DNA of 64,000 bases. It comes from Paenibacillus cymbidii. GTDB lineage: Bacteria; Bacillota; Bacilli; Paenibacillales; NBRC-103111. The stretch lies in assembly GCF_004764705.1 (NCBI RefSeq), contig NZ_SHLX01000022.1, forward strand, positions 93,620 to 157,619. The letters are read 5' to 3'. The notes below the pieces were generated by a model that worked only from the letters and a program-made list of their open reading frames with translations, was not told the origin of the DNA and made no database searches. The position numbers and the translations under genes were made by a program. Shown piece after piece: positions 25,451 through 35,600 of this stretch. Positions within the stretch are counted from its first letter, which is position 1. Each line of letters begins with the position of its first letter.

Positions 25451-25761
25451 TTTCATTCCTCCAGTATAGATGGGTAAGTGTGTTGCGCGTTGCATCGCAT
25501 ATTCGGTCTATCACGTATAGTTAAGTATACACAGATTAGCCAGGTAAAATTCACCAGACGTCAAAGCGCTCTCATATTTGCGAAAACAAACGAACACACA
25601 GATGATTACTATTTTGAATGATCTTCCGCCAATTTACAAGAATGCGGCTCCGTTTTCCATCATTTTTCGAAATAAAATCTTGTTTGCCCGTCACAACGAC
25701 GCCAAATGTTCGTAAAAACGAACAACAACCGCCCTCACCTTCCCGGTAAATGGCGATTTTT
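25451..25761. other. Intergenic region upstream of the DndB-like pair
   Basis: AT-richer stretch with a TATACT-like box on the minus strand near 25525 but no good -35 partner. I see no gene. Confidence 0.5.
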
Positions 25762-25792
25762 CAAAAAAATCCCCCCGATTCCGGGGGGGGGG
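25762..25792 (-). terminator. Intrinsic terminator of htpG
   Basis: On the minus strand CCCCCC GGAATC GGGGGG is followed by ATTTTTTTG. The homopolymeric G run makes the exact stem length approximate. Confidence 0.8.
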
Positions 25793-25805
25793 CAGGCGGG
25801 AGCCT

Positions 25806-27686
25806 CTACACCATAATTTTGCAAATGTCGTTCGTGAATTCGACCGGATCCTGAAGCGGCAAGCCTTCAATCAGCAGCGCCTGGTTGTACAGCAGCGCCG
25901 TATAGAGGCCGAGTTTCTCCTTGTCCTTCTCGAACGCGTCCTTGAGCGAAACGAACACCGGATGGTTCACGTTGATTTCGAGCACTTTCTCCGCCTGCAC
26001 ATCCTGGCCGCTCGGCATCATTTTCAGCACTTTCTCCATCTCGATCGACAGATCGCCTTGCGCGGACAAGCAGACCGGATGCGACTTGAGCCGCTTCGAC
26101 GCTTTGACGCTTTTCACCTTGCCGGCCAGCAGCGTCTTCATCTGCTCGAACAAATCCTCGTTTTCCTTGCCTGTTTCGTCATCCGTCTTCTCATTCGCGT
26201 CAGCGTCGATGCCGAGATCGCCGCTCGAAACCGACTTGAACTCCTTTTCCTTGTAGGAAGTAAGGATTTTGATTGCAAATTCGTCGATATCGTCGGTGAA
26301 GTAAAGAATCTCGTAGCCTTTGTCGGCAACCACTTCGGTTTGCGGCAGCTTGTCGATGCGTTCGATCGACGGGCCGGTGGCATAATAAATGTACTTCTGC
26401 TCTTCCGGCATGCGCGAGACGTATTCGTCAAGCGAAACGAGCTTCTTCTCCTTCGAGGAGTGGAACAGCAGCAAATCCTGGAGCACATCCTTGTTCATGC
26501 CGTACTCGTTGTAGACGCCGAATTTCAGCTGGCGGCCGAACGCCTTGTAGAACGTTTCGTATTTCTCGCGCTCGTCCTTCAGCATGCTTTGCAACTGGCT
26601 TTTGATTTTGTTTGCAATGTTTTTGGCGATCAGCTTGAGTTGGCGGTCGTGCTGCAGCATTTCGCGCGAAATGTTGAGCGACAGACTTTCGGAATCGACC
26701 ATGCCTTTGACGAAGCTGAAATGGTCCGGCAGCAGGTCGGCGCACTTGTTCATGATCAGCACGCCGTTTGCGTACAGCTCCAGCCCCTTCTCGAATTCCT
26801 TCGAGTAATAGTCGAATGGCATGTTTTCCGGGATGAACAGAATCGCGTTGTACGATACGGCGCCGTCGACGCTCAGGTGAAGGTGCTTAAGCGGCTTGTC
26901 GAAGCCGTAATGCTTCTCCGCGTAAAATTGCTCGTAGTCTTCGGTTTTCAGCTCGCTTTTGTTTTTGCGCCAGATCGGCACCATGCTGTTGACGCGCTGT
27001 TCTTCGGTGTAGCTTTCGTACTCGTCTTCGCTGTCTTCCTTCTTGCGGCTTGCGGTGACGTCCATCTTGATCGGATAACGGATGAAGTCGGAATACTTCT
27101 TGATGATCGCCTTCAGCCGGTATTCTTCGAGAAATTCGTCGTAGTTGTCCTCTTCGCCGTTCGGTTTGATTTGCAGCGTAATTTCGGTGCCCACTTCGTC
27201 CTTCTCGGCCGGTTCGATCGTATAGCCGTCCGCGCCGGTGGAATGCCAGCGGTAAGCTTGCGTTTCGCCCAGGGCGCGGCTGACGACCGTCACTTCGTCG
27301 GCGACCATGAACGCGGAGTAGAAGCCAACGCCGAATTGGCCGATGATGTCGTGGCCGTCCTTCGACTCGTTCTCCTTCTTGAACGCCAGCGAGCCGCTCT
27401 TCGCGATGACGCCGAGGTTGCTCTCCAGCTCTTCCTTCGTCATGCCGATGCCGGTGTCGCGAATCGTGAGCGTGCGCTTCGCTTTGTCGGCCGTCACCTT
27501 GATGAAGTAGCTGTCCTTGTCGAACGTGAGATTCGAGTCGGTCAACGCTTTGTAATAAATTTTGTCGATCGCGTCGCTGGCGTTCGAAATCAGCTCGCGG
27601 AGGAAAATTTCCCGCTGCGTATAAATCGAGTTGATCATCATTTCGAGCAGTCGTTTCGATTCGGCCTGAAACGGCTTTTTCTCCAT
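25806..27686 (-). CDS. htpG: Molecular chaperone HtpG (Hsp90 family)
   Basis: HtpG is the ATP-dependent bacterial Hsp90. The 626-residue length is typical. The N-terminal GHKL ATPase domain contains ELISNASDAIDK (the Asn that binds Mg-ATP), IRDTGIGM and IGQFGVGFYSAFMVAD. The middle domain follows, with the catalytic-loop Arg in SLNISREMLQHDR. The C-terminal dimerisation domain holds SAQGDLSIEMEKVL and ends KIMV. The ATG at 27686 has AAGGAGA upstream. A CIRCE-like operator and a good sigma-A promoter lie 26-91 bases upstream, implying HrcA control. In B. subtilis htpG is not under HrcA. Confidence 0.97.
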   Translation of the reverse strand: MEKKPFQAESKRLLEMMINSIYTQREIFLRELISNASDAIDKIYYKALTDSNLTFDKDSYFIKVTADKAKRTLTIRDTGIGMTKEELESNLGVIAKSGSLAFKKENESKDGHDIIGQFGVGFYSAFMVADEVTVVSRALGETQAYRWHSTGADGYTIEPAEKDEVGTEITLQIKPNGEEDNYDEFLEEYRLKAIIKKYSDFIRYPIKMDVTASRKKEDSEDEYESYTEEQRVNSMVPIWRKNKSELKTEDYEQFYAEKHYGFDKPLKHLHLSVDGAVSYNAILFIPENMPFDYYSKEFEKGLELYANGVLIMNKCADLLPDHFSFVKGMVDSESLSLNISREMLQHDRQLKLIAKNIANKIKSQLQSMLKDEREKYETFYKAFGRQLKFGVYNEYGMNKDVLQDLLLFHSSKEKKLVSLDEYVSRMPEEQKYIYYATGPSIERIDKLPQTEVVADKGYEILYFTDDIDEFAIKILTSYKEKEFKSVSSGDLGIDADANEKTDDETGKENEDLFEQMKTLLAGKVKSVKASKRLKSHPVCLSAQGDLSIEMEKVLKMMPSGQDVQAEKVLEINVNHPVFVSLKDAFEKDKEKLGLYTALLYNQALLIEGLPLQDPVEFTNDICKIMV

Positions 27687-27711
27687 TGTGGTCTCTCCTT
27701 GCGATCCGTTA

Positions 27712-27738
27712 TTAGCACTCTCGATGTTTGAGTGCCAG
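27712..27738. promoter_or_regulatory. CIRCE element (HrcA operator) upstream of htpG
   Basis: TTAGCACTC, nine bases, GAGTGCCAG. The first arm is a perfect CIRCE half-site and the second matches seven of nine positions of GAGTGCTAA. It lies between the promoter and the htpG start, as at groESL and hrcA operons. Confidence 0.85.
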
Positions 27739-27748
27739 TCTCTCTTTT

Positions 27749-27777
27749 TTTATACCATTCGTCCAATTTGATGTCAA
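27749..27777 (-). promoter_or_regulatory. Sigma-A promoter of htpG
   Basis: TTGACA (27772-27777) and TATAAA (27749-27754) on the minus strand with a 17-base spacer, directly upstream of the CIRCE element. Confidence 0.85.
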
Positions 27778-27790
27778 TACGGCGCACGGC

Positions 27791-27821
27791 AAAACAGCCG
27801 CAGCGAATGTCGCCGCGGCTG
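27791..27821 (-). terminator. Terminator of cysJI
   Basis: On the minus strand CAGCCGC and GCGGCTG form a 7-bp stem followed by TTTT. Confidence 0.6.
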
Positions 27822-27838
27822 CCCGCCGGAACGGAAAA

Positions 27839-29563
27839 TCAATCGTGGAAATTGGTGCCGTCGTACGTTTTGCCGATAATGCCGGCGCGGATGACGAAAT
27901 CGCCGAAATGCTCGCCGTCGTGCCGCTCCTGCGCATATTGATTAATAATCGGCGTCAAGGTGGACAAAATTTCTTCTTCGCCGATGTTTTCCTTGTACAT
28001 CTTGTTCAGCCGGTCGCCCGCAAAGCCGGCGCCCAAATACAGGTTGTATTTGCCCGGCGCTTTGCCGGTGAAGGCAATTTCGCCGAGAAACGGCCGCGCG
28101 CAGCCGTTCGGGCAGCCCGTCATGCGAATGACGATCGATTCGTCGCCGAGGCCCGCTTCGGCCAAAACCGGCTCCAGCTTGCCGAGCAAATCGGGCATAT
28201 AACGCTCCGACTCCGCCATGGCAAGGCCGCAGGTCGGCAGCGCGACGCATGCCATCGAGCTCTTGCGCAGCACCGAGTTGTGCTCGCCGCCGGTCAGTCC
28301 GTATTCCTGGACCAGCGCTTCGACTTTTTTCTTCTTCTGCGTCGTGACGTTGCCGATGATCAGGTTCTGATTGGGCGTCAGCCGGAAATCGCCGGTATGG
28401 ACGCGGGCAATCTCGCGCAGGCCGGTCATTTGCCGGGCGCTGCCTTCGTCCTTGATTCGCCCGTTCTCGAGAAACAGCGTCAGGTGCCACTTGCCGTTGT
28501 TGCCTTTGACCCAGCCGTAGCGGTCGCCGTTGTGATCGAACTTGTAGGGACGCTCTGCTTCGAGCTTCCAGCCGAGCCGCTCGTGCAATTCTTCGATGAA
28601 CCACTCGATGCCGCGGTCGTCGATCGTATATTTGAAGCGGGCATGCTTGCGCACGGAACGGTCGCCGTGGTCGCGCTGGATCATAACGGTCTTCTCGGCC
28701 ACTTCGAGCACCTGCTCCGGCCTGCAGAAGCCGATGACGCGGGCAAGCTGCGGATATGTTTTCGGATCGCCGTACGACATGCCCATGCCGCCGCCTACCG
28801 CAACATTAAAGCCAAGCAGCTTGTTGTCGCCACCTAACACCGCAATCAACCCGAGATCCTGCGAAAACACGTCGACATCGTTCGACGGGGGGACGGCAAC
28901 GCCGATTTTGAATTTGCGCGGCAAATACACTTTGCCGTAAATCGGCTCGACCTCTTTGCCTTCTTCTTCGGTCGGAAGCACTTTTTCGCCGTCGAGCCAA
29001 ATTTCGTGATAAGCCTTCGTTGCAGGCTCCAGATGCTGGCTAAGCTTCGATGCCCATGCGTATACTTCGCCGTGCACATCCGACTGGTAGGGGTTCGGGT
29101 TGCACATGACGTTGCGGTTGACGTCGCCGCAAGCGGCAAGCGTCGTCAGCAGGACGTCGTTGACTTCGCGGATGGAGCTCTTCATGTTCCACTTCAGAAT
29201 ACCGTGAAACTGGAACGACTGGCGGGTCGTCAGCCGGATTTGGCCATTGGCGTATTTCTGCGCCATGCCGTCCAGCACGAGCCATTGCTCCGGAGTCACG
29301 ACGCCGCCCGGGGCGCGGACGCGCAGCATGAACTGGTAAGCGGGCTCAAGCTTCTGCTTCTGCCGCTCGTTGCGCAAATCGCGGTCGTCCTGCATATAAC
29401 TGCCGTGAAATTTCATCAACCGGTTGTCGTCGTGCGAAATCGCTCCGGTGATCGGATCGAGCAAACTTTCCTCAAGCGTCCCCCGCAAGTAGTTGCTCCG
29501 GACTTTGATGTCTTCGACATCGCTCGGCGGGCCTTGCGGCGGGAGCGGTTTATGATGGGCCAT
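27839..29563 (-). CDS. cysI: Assimilatory sulfite reductase hemoprotein subunit
   Basis: CysI reduces sulfite to sulfide at a siroheme-[4Fe-4S] centre using electrons from CysJ. About 574 residues from the ATG at 29563 (GAGGTG nine bases upstream; the GTG at 29575 overlaps that site). Cluster ligands are the CX5C in CVALPTCGLA and CX3C in MTGCPNGCARP, both in the C-terminal third. Siroheme-site features include the RQSFQFHGILK and GDVNRNVMCNPNP segments. Begins 28 bases after the cysJ stop, forming a cysJI operon. Length and motifs are normal. Confidence 0.96.
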   Translation of the reverse strand: MAHHKPLPPQGPPSDVEDIKVRSNYLRGTLEESLLDPITGAISHDDNRLMKFHGSYMQDDRDLRNERQKQKLEPAYQFMLRVRAPGGVVTPEQWLVLDGMAQKYANGQIRLTTRQSFQFHGILKWNMKSSIREVNDVLLTTLAACGDVNRNVMCNPNPYQSDVHGEVYAWASKLSQHLEPATKAYHEIWLDGEKVLPTEEEGKEVEPIYGKVYLPRKFKIGVAVPPSNDVDVFSQDLGLIAVLGGDNKLLGFNVAVGGGMGMSYGDPKTYPQLARVIGFCRPEQVLEVAEKTVMIQRDHGDRSVRKHARFKYTIDDRGIEWFIEELHERLGWKLEAERPYKFDHNGDRYGWVKGNNGKWHLTLFLENGRIKDEGSARQMTGLREIARVHTGDFRLTPNQNLIIGNVTTQKKKKVEALVQEYGLTGGEHNSVLRKSSMACVALPTCGLAMAESERYMPDLLGKLEPVLAEAGLGDESIVIRMTGCPNGCARPFLGEIAFTGKAPGKYNLYLGAGFAGDRLNKMYKENIGEEEILSTLTPIINQYAQERHDGEHFGDFVIRAGIIGKTYDGTNFHD

Positions 29564-29591
29564 CGAAGAGGGCACCTCGCTTTCGTTCTGT

Positions 29592-31448
29592 TTAGTAAAC
29601 GTCCCGCTGGTAGCGCTTCTGCTGCTGCAAGTCGGTCAAATAGGCCGCCGCTTGCTCCGCGGACAGACCGCCTTCGCTTTGGAGAATTTGACCGAGCGTG
29701 GCGTGAACGTCGTGCGCCATATGCTTCTCGTCGCCGCAAACGTACACATAAGCGCCTTGCTGCAGCCATTCATACAGCTCGCGGCTCTTCTCCAGCATGC
29801 GGTGCTGGACGTAAACCTTGCGGTCCGTATCGCGCGAGAACGCAACATCCATGCGCGTCAAGGTGCCTTCCTTCAGCCACTTCTGCCATTCGATCTGGTA
29901 CAGGAAATCGGTCAGGAAATGCTGGTCGCCGTAGAACAGCCACGACTTGCCTGCCGCTCCCGTCTCTTCGCGCTCCTGCAGGAACGAACGGAACGGCGCT
30001 ACACCGGTGCCCGGTCCGATCATGATGATCGGCGCTTCGGGATCTGCCGGCAGTTTGAAGTTCGGATTTTCGTTGATGTAAACGGCGATCTTGTCGCCTT
30101 CCAGGAGCCGTTCCGCGCTGTGCACGGAGCAGACGCCGAACCGCTCGCGACCGTTCGCTTCGTATCGTACCGCCCGAATCGTCACATGGACTTCGTCCGG
30201 ATTCGCCTTGCTGCTGCTGGCGATCGAATACAGACGCGCCGGCAGCTTGCGCAGAATGGCGACAAAATCCGCCGCGGCCACTTGCCATGGCCCGAAGTCT
30301 TGCGCCAGATCGAGCAAGTCGCGGCCCTTCAGGTAGGCGCGCAGTTCATGCTCGCGCTCCGGCTGCAGCAAATCGCGCAGCGCGTCGCCGCCGCCGAGCT
30401 TCGCCGCCTGCTCCAGCAGCGGTTTCGTCAGCACGGTAATTTCGTAATGGCGCAGCAGCGCTTCGCGCAGCGACGCTTTGTCGCCGTTCTTGTTCGCTAC
30501 GACAGGCGTTTCCGCCTGCCAGCCCATCGCGGCGATCAGCCGATCGACAAGCTCGGGATGGTTCTCCGGATAAATGCCGAGGCAATCGCCGGGCTCGAAC
30601 GAAAGTCCCGAGCCTTCGAGCGAAAGCTCGAGATGGCGCGTTTCCCGCTGCGAGCCGCGTCCGTTCAAATCGACGTTCGCGAGCACTTCGGCGTAGAAAG
30701 GATTGGAACGCGAGTACGCAGACGTCGCAGCCGCCGTGCCGACAGCCGCGGCAGCCGGTGCGGCCGAAGCCGTCGCGCCGCCGGTAGCGCGGAAAGCGTC
30801 AACGACGCTGGCGATCCAGGCCGCCGCCGGTTCGTCGTAGTCGACGTCGCAGTCGACGCGCGGCGCAAGGCGTTTGCCGCCAAGCTCTTCCAGGCGCTGG
30901 TCGAAATCTTTGCCCGTCTTGCAAAAAAACTCATAGGAGCTGTCGCCGAGCGCCAGCACCGAAAACCGGAAATCTTCCAGCTGCGGCGCGCGTTTGCCCA
31001 GCACAAACTCGTGAAACGTCAGCGCGTTGTCCGGCGGATCGCCTTCGCCATGCGTGCTGACGACAATCAGCAGGTTGCGCGTTTTTTTCAAATTGGCCGG
31101 TTTGTAATCGCTCATCGACGACAGCGTCGTCTGAACGCCCTGTTCGTCCAGCTTGCGCTTCAGCTCTTTGGCGAGCCGCTGCGAGTTGCCGGTTTGGGAG
31201 CCGAACAGAATCGTCGCTTCCTGCGGTACGCTGGCGACAGCCGGCGCAGCGGCGGGAGATGGCGCCACGGCCAGCGCGGCGGCGGAGAGCGATGCCGCGC
31301 CTGTTTCCGCCGAAGCAGAACTGCCGGACCAAGCGGCCAAATACCCGCACAGCCACATGCGCTGCGCTTCGGTCAACTCGGGCAGCAAGCGGTTAAGCAG
31401 ATCGGCTTGCTCTTGTCGAAACGGACTGTTTGTCACGTGAAGCTGCAA
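29592..31448 (-). CDS. cysJ: Assimilatory sulfite reductase (NADPH) flavoprotein subunit
   Basis: CysJ passes electrons from NADPH through FAD and FMN to CysI. A TTG start at 31448 is preferred: GAGGTGG lies six bases before it, and the resulting N-terminus LQLHVTNSPFRQEQADLLNR fits B. subtilis CysJ. The ATG at 31487 adds 13 residues upstream of the ribosome site. An Ala/Ser/Pro-rich linker (about 50-78) precedes the flavodoxin domain (ILFGSQTGNSQRLA, STHGEGDPPDN, LALGDSSYEFFC). The FAD domain has RLYSIASSSKAN, and the NADPH domain has MIGPGTGVAPFRSF and YVCGDEKHMAHDV. The C-terminus is YQRDVY. Total about 618 residues. Confidence 0.96.
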   Translation of the reverse strand: MQLHVTNSPFRQEQADLLNRLLPELTEAQRMWLCGYLAAWSGSSASAETGAASLSAAALAVAPSPAAAPAVASVPQEATILFGSQTGNSQRLAKELKRKLDEQGVQTTLSSMSDYKPANLKKTRNLLIVVSTHGEGDPPDNALTFHEFVLGKRAPQLEDFRFSVLALGDSSYEFFCKTGKDFDQRLEELGGKRLAPRVDCDVDYDEPAAAWIASVVDAFRATGGATASAAPAAAAVGTAAATSAYSRSNPFYAEVLANVDLNGRGSQRETRHLELSLEGSGLSFEPGDCLGIYPENHPELVDRLIAAMGWQAETPVVANKNGDKASLREALLRHYEITVLTKPLLEQAAKLGGGDALRDLLQPEREHELRAYLKGRDLLDLAQDFGPWQVAAADFVAILRKLPARLYSIASSSKANPDEVHVTIRAVRYEANGRERFGVCSVHSAERLLEGDKIAVYINENPNFKLPADPEAPIIMIGPGTGVAPFRSFLQEREETGAAGKSWLFYGDQHFLTDFLYQIEWQKWLKEGTLTRMDVAFSRDTDRKVYVQHRMLEKSRELYEWLQQGAYVYVCGDEKHMAHDVHATLGQILQSEGGLSAEQAAAYLTDLQQQKRYQRDVY

Positions 31449-31525
31449 AGATGACCACCTCGAACCTTTTGTTTGATATGCATACATTGTCGGGCGCGAT
31501 GAGAGCGCAAGTATGTCTACGCTTC

Positions 31526-31554
31526 ATTATAAAGTAAAATGGCGACAATCCTTA
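31526..31554 (-). promoter_or_regulatory. Possible promoter of cysJI
   Basis: Perfect TATAAT on the minus strand at 31526-31531 with only a weak -35 (TAAGGA), which suggests activator dependence. The adjacent ATTCTGATAAGGATTGTC is partly palindromic. Confidence 0.4.
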
Positions 31555-31619
31555 TCAGAATTATTGATTGACTATATGCGAGATGGTTATAGCCCCGCGG
31601 TTTTCCTTCCATATTCCGA

Positions 31620-31645
31620 CAAAAAACCGGGCTCTCCGGGCCCGG
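31620..31645 (-). terminator. Terminator of the GIY-YIG-like gene
   Basis: On the minus strand CCGGGC CCGGAGA GCCCGG is followed by TTTTTTG. Confidence 0.75.
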
Positions 31646-31663
31646 CTTCCGCTAATATGCCAA

Positions 31664-32053
31664 TTACTGCCGTTTACGTTTATTATATCCTTTGTCGTCG
31701 TAAGGCTGAAGCTTGTCAAGCCACAAGGCCAGCAGCACGTCCAGCTCGCCCTGCAGCCTGGCCCGCTCGCCGGGATCGCCGGCCGCCTCTTCCTTCGGCT
31801 TCAGCCGGTCCAACTCTTCGAACACGAAGCAGCTTGAACCGAACGTCTTCCAATCTTCCCTCAGTTCGAATATCGTATTCATGTTCGTTTGTTTCATGAA
31901 GTCGAACCGATTGCTTGCGCCGCCCAAATCCATCGTGCCGTCGACCCATACTTTCCCGTTCGCCGTATTGCGAATCTGGTACACGCCCACCGGCCGGATC
32001 GTTTGCGTGTAGGCCGCGGCCAATTCTTTTTTCCGCTGCTTGCCCGTTTCCAT
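31664..32053 (-). CDS. GIY-YIG-like nuclease family protein
   Basis: A 129-residue protein. It resembles small GIY-YIG-domain proteins of Firmicutes in which the core reads GVYQIRNTANGKVWVDGT (GVY..WVDG in place of GIY..YIG). An N-terminal basic helix (QRKKELAAAY) and a DWKTFGSSCFVFEELDRL segment follow. The altered core makes catalytic activity uncertain. The ATG at 32053 begins METGKQRK. It follows the DUF6530-like gene by 29 bases on the same strand and is probably in its operon. A terminator follows. Confidence 0.7.
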   Translation of the reverse strand: METGKQRKKELAAAYTQTIRPVGVYQIRNTANGKVWVDGTMDLGGASNRFDFMKQTNMNTIFELREDWKTFGSSCFVFEELDRLKPKEEAAGDPGERARLQGELDVLLALWLDKLQPYDDKGYNKRKRQ

Positions 32054-32082
32054 CTCGTTGCCCTCCCATTCCAGCTGCCGCT

Positions 32083-32562
32083 TCAGTAGCCGAGTTCCTT
32101 CAAAATCGCCGAAAGCGTGCGCAGCCGCTCGCCGATCAGCTCATGGTCGTCGCTCAGCGCCTGGCTGAACAGCTTGATGTCTTCGTTGATCTTCTCGTTG
32201 TCCGTGCATACCGCTACAGTCATCGCGCTACCCTGCAAACCGACGCGGTCGATGACCGGCTTCTCGGGATCGTATAAATGCTCGTAACGGTACGCATCCT
32301 GGAAATGAGCCAAGCTTCTGCACACGAGAATGGAAAGGTCGAGCACGCGGTGAAGCGGCAGCTCTTCCGACTGGCGGGACCACTTCTCCCCGGTATAGCG
32401 CCAAACTTTGGCCGAAATGTCAACCTTGCCTCTGTCATTCCACTGCGCCAGGCCGAGCGACAGCCCCTGGGCGTCGGTATGGTTCGCGTACCTGCCGTCG
32501 ATCTGGCCGTAATTATCGGAGACGATGACAGGTTTATGCTTTAACGTTGTCGGGATTTTCAT
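32083..32562 (-). CDS. DUF6530-like protein
   Basis: A 159-residue protein that I associate with DUF6530, a family of unknown function in Bacillales. Conserved-looking blocks are KIPTTLKHKPVIVSDNY, DAQGLSLGLAQWNDRGK and the C-terminal DDHELIGERLRTLSAILKE. I chose the ATG at 32562 over the TTG at 32580, because GGAGG lies within the first codons of the longer frame. A TTGACT/TATGAT promoter and a 19-base palindrome lie just upstream, so it is tightly regulated. The GIY-YIG-like gene follows in the same direction. Confidence 0.78.
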   Translation of the reverse strand: MKIPTTLKHKPVIVSDNYGQIDGRYANHTDAQGLSLGLAQWNDRGKVDISAKVWRYTGEKWSRQSEELPLHRVLDLSILVCRSLAHFQDAYRYEHLYDPEKPVIDRVGLQGSAMTVAVCTDNEKINEDIKLFSQALSDDHELIGERLRTLSAILKELGY

Positions 32563-32591
32563 CGGAATCGTTGCCTCCAAAATCTTGATTT

Positions 32592-32610
32592 AGTAAATTA
32601 GTAATTTACT
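32592..32610. promoter_or_regulatory. Perfect 19-base palindromic operator upstream of the DUF6530-like gene
   Basis: AGTAAATTA G TAATTTACT: nine-base arms around one central base. It begins three bases downstream of the -10 box, so it would cover the transcription start, the classic repressor position. Confidence 0.75.
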
Positions 32611-32612
32611 GA

Positions 32613-32641
32613 ATCATAACCTGTTGGCGCCGATTAGTCAA
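32613..32641 (-). promoter_or_regulatory. Sigma-A promoter of the DUF6530-like operon
   Basis: TTGACT (32636-32641) and TATGAT (32613-32618) on the minus strand with a 17-base spacer. Confidence 0.75.
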
Positions 32642-32654
32642 CCCGCGTCCCGCG

Positions 32655-35600
32655 TCAAAACGATTCTTCCTCGGCAAATTTGCGTTTGCGGCCCGTAATC
32701 AGATACAGCACCGGGACAAAAACGAGCGTAAGCAGCGTCGACGTCGTCAAGCCGCCGATGACAGTGACGGCCAGACCGCCGGAAATGAGACTCGTCGACG
32801 ATTGCGACAAGGCAAGCGGCAGCAGCGCCAGTATCGTGGCGCAGGCGGTCATCAGAATCGGACGCAGCCGCGTTTTGCCCGCTTCCACGATCGCTTCCTT
32901 CAGCTCCATGCCGGTGCGGGCGTTTTTCTCCACCCGGTCGAGCAGCACGACGGCGTTCGTCACGACGATGCCGACCAGCATCAGCATGCCGATCATGGCG
33001 CTCATCGACAGCGATTGTCCGGTTACCAGCAGGCCGCCGAGCGACCCGACCGGCACGAACAGCAGTGAGGACAAAATAATCAGCGGGGTGCGCAAGCCGC
33101 CGAACGTGACGCTCATGACCAGAAAGACGAGGCCGATCGCGCCGGCCATCGCCAGCAAAATGCTCTGGAACCCGCTGTTGATCATGTCCAGGCCGCCACC
33201 GATTTTGAGCTCCACTCCCGCCGGCAGCGTCAAGCCATCAATCTCCCGCTTCACTTGCTTCGTCACCGCCGCCGTATTGTCTCCTTTGACGGTGCCGCTC
33301 ACCTTGGCATACATTTTGCCTTCGTCGTGATTGATTGCGACGGGGGCCGTTTTTTCGCTGACAGTGGCGATTTCCCCAAGCTTCTTTGGCCCTGCCTGGG
33401 TAGCGATCGTTACGCTCTCCAGCTCGGCCTTGCTCTTGATCGGCTGCGCATAGGCGATGGTCAAATCGCGCTCCTTGCCGTCAAGCACGTACGTGCCGGC
33501 ATCGATCGGCCGCAATTGCTCGCTGACCGCCTGCATGATCTGGAAAGAGGATACGTTCGCGTCCCGACCGGACTGATTGACGGTCAGCTCCCATTTTGGC
33601 GTCACGTCTTTCAGATTGTTCGTAATGTCTTTCAGATCGGCGTGCGCCAGCATCGCCTGCTCCACTTGCCCCGCCGCCTGCGCCAGCGCAGCTGTATCGG
33701 AAGCGTACAGGCTGACGTCGACGTTGTTGCCGGTTGGCGGCCCTTCGCCGGCCGCTTCCTTGACGTCGACCGTCGAGCCGGGCGCCACGGCGTTCACCGC
33801 GGCTAGCACTTCCTTGTTCGCCGCCTCGATCAGCGCCTCGGCATCGGCCCCCTCTTGCAGCGTAACGTTGATCGTTGCTACGTTCGTTTTGCTGCCCATC
33901 AGCTGCATCGGTCCGCGGCCGCGACCGCCGCCGGTGCCGACGGAAACCTGGTAGTTGTCGATCCCTTGCGCCGATTGCAGGAAGCTTTCCGCCTTGGCGG
34001 CGGCGTCGCTCGTTTGTTTGATCGTGCTTTGCGGCGGCAGCGTCACCGTGATGCTCAGCGATTGCGCCGAACCGGACGGCAGGAACGACACGCCGAGCAG
34101 CGGAATCGTCGCCAGCGACCCGACCAGCAGCACGGCGGCAACGAGGATCACGAGCGCCTTGCGCTTCAGGGCGCCGCGCAGCACCGGTTCATACCAGCGG
34201 ACGAGCGCGCCTTCTTTGCCATGGCCTTTTACTTTATTGAAAAATTTCGCGCCGAGCACCGGAATCAGCATCATTGAAACGAACAACGACACGAGAATCG
34301 AAATGACGACGGACACGGCAAACGGGCGGAAAAATTCGCCGATAATGCCCGACACGAACGCCAGCGGCAGGAACACGACAACCATCGCCAGCGTGGACGA
34401 AGCCACCGCGTTGATCACTTCTTTCGTGGCGCGGAAAGCAAGCTCCTTGCCTTTCAGACCGGCGCCCTGCGTCTGCCGCCAGCGGTATATGTTCTCGACC
34501 ACGACGATGCTGTCGTCGACGATCCGCCCGATCGACACGGCGATGCCGCCGAGCGTCATGATGTTCAGGCTGTAGCCCATCTGATGCAGCAGCGCGATCG
34601 TGGCGAAGATGGAGATCGGCAGCGACAGGATCGAAATGATCGTCACGCGCACGTTGCGCAGGAACAGGAAGATGATAATGACGCAAAACAGTGCGCCATA
34701 CGCCCCTTCGCGAATCAATCCGGAGACGGAGTGCTCGATTTCGACGCCCTGGTCGCTGATGACGTGAACGTCCAGGCCGCCTGCCCCGCCGTAGGTCGCC
34801 AGCAAATCCTTGACTTCGTTCGACACGTCGGCCGTATTGGCGTCCTGGTTTTTGACGACCTGGATCACGAAGCTTTCTTTGCCGTTGAAGCGGGACACTT
34901 CGTTCTGTTCGGACACGGTCGTCACGCTGGCGATATCGGCCAAACGCACCGGTTCGGCGGCGCGAGCCGCTCCCGCTTGTCCGGCCGCTGCGGCTACGCC
35001 CGGCGCAAGCTTCAGGTTTTCGATCTCGCTGACGCCGGCCACCGCCCCGTACAGCCGGATCGGGATGGTCGTATCGTCCTGGCTGACCGAACCGAGCGGC
35101 ACCGCATAGTTCAGCGCCTGAATCGCGCTCTGGACCGCGTTCAGCGTTATGCCTTTGGCCGCGGCGCGTTCCTTGTCGACGACGATGCGCAAGCTTTCCG
35201 TTTTCGTGCCGCGCACTTCGACGGAACTGACGCCGTTCAGCTTCTCCAGCTGCGGCACAACGTCGCTCTCCAGCCGCTGCTGCAGCGCCGCGCTGTCGCC
35301 GCCGTCCGAATAAACGGCAGCGACGTAAATCGGCTGCGCATTGATCGACAGCCGCTGGATGTTGACGCTCGCCCGATCCGGCACGCGCACTTTGGAGACG
35401 GCGGCTTCCACCGCGGATGTAGCCTTGTCCATATCTTCGCCAAACGGAAACTGGATGAAGATGCTCGCGCCGTTTTCCTGCGTTGTGCTTGTCAGCGCGT
35501 CGTAGCCTTTGATCCCTTGCAAGCTTTGTTCGATCGGCTTCGTGACGCCGTCTTCGATCTCTTCGGTCGAAGCGCCCGGGTAGGACGCTTGCACGAATAC

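Noticed and set aside
25771..25792. G-quadruplex or biologically special poly-G tract
   Set aside because: The G run pairs with the adjacent C run and is best read as the htpG terminator stem.
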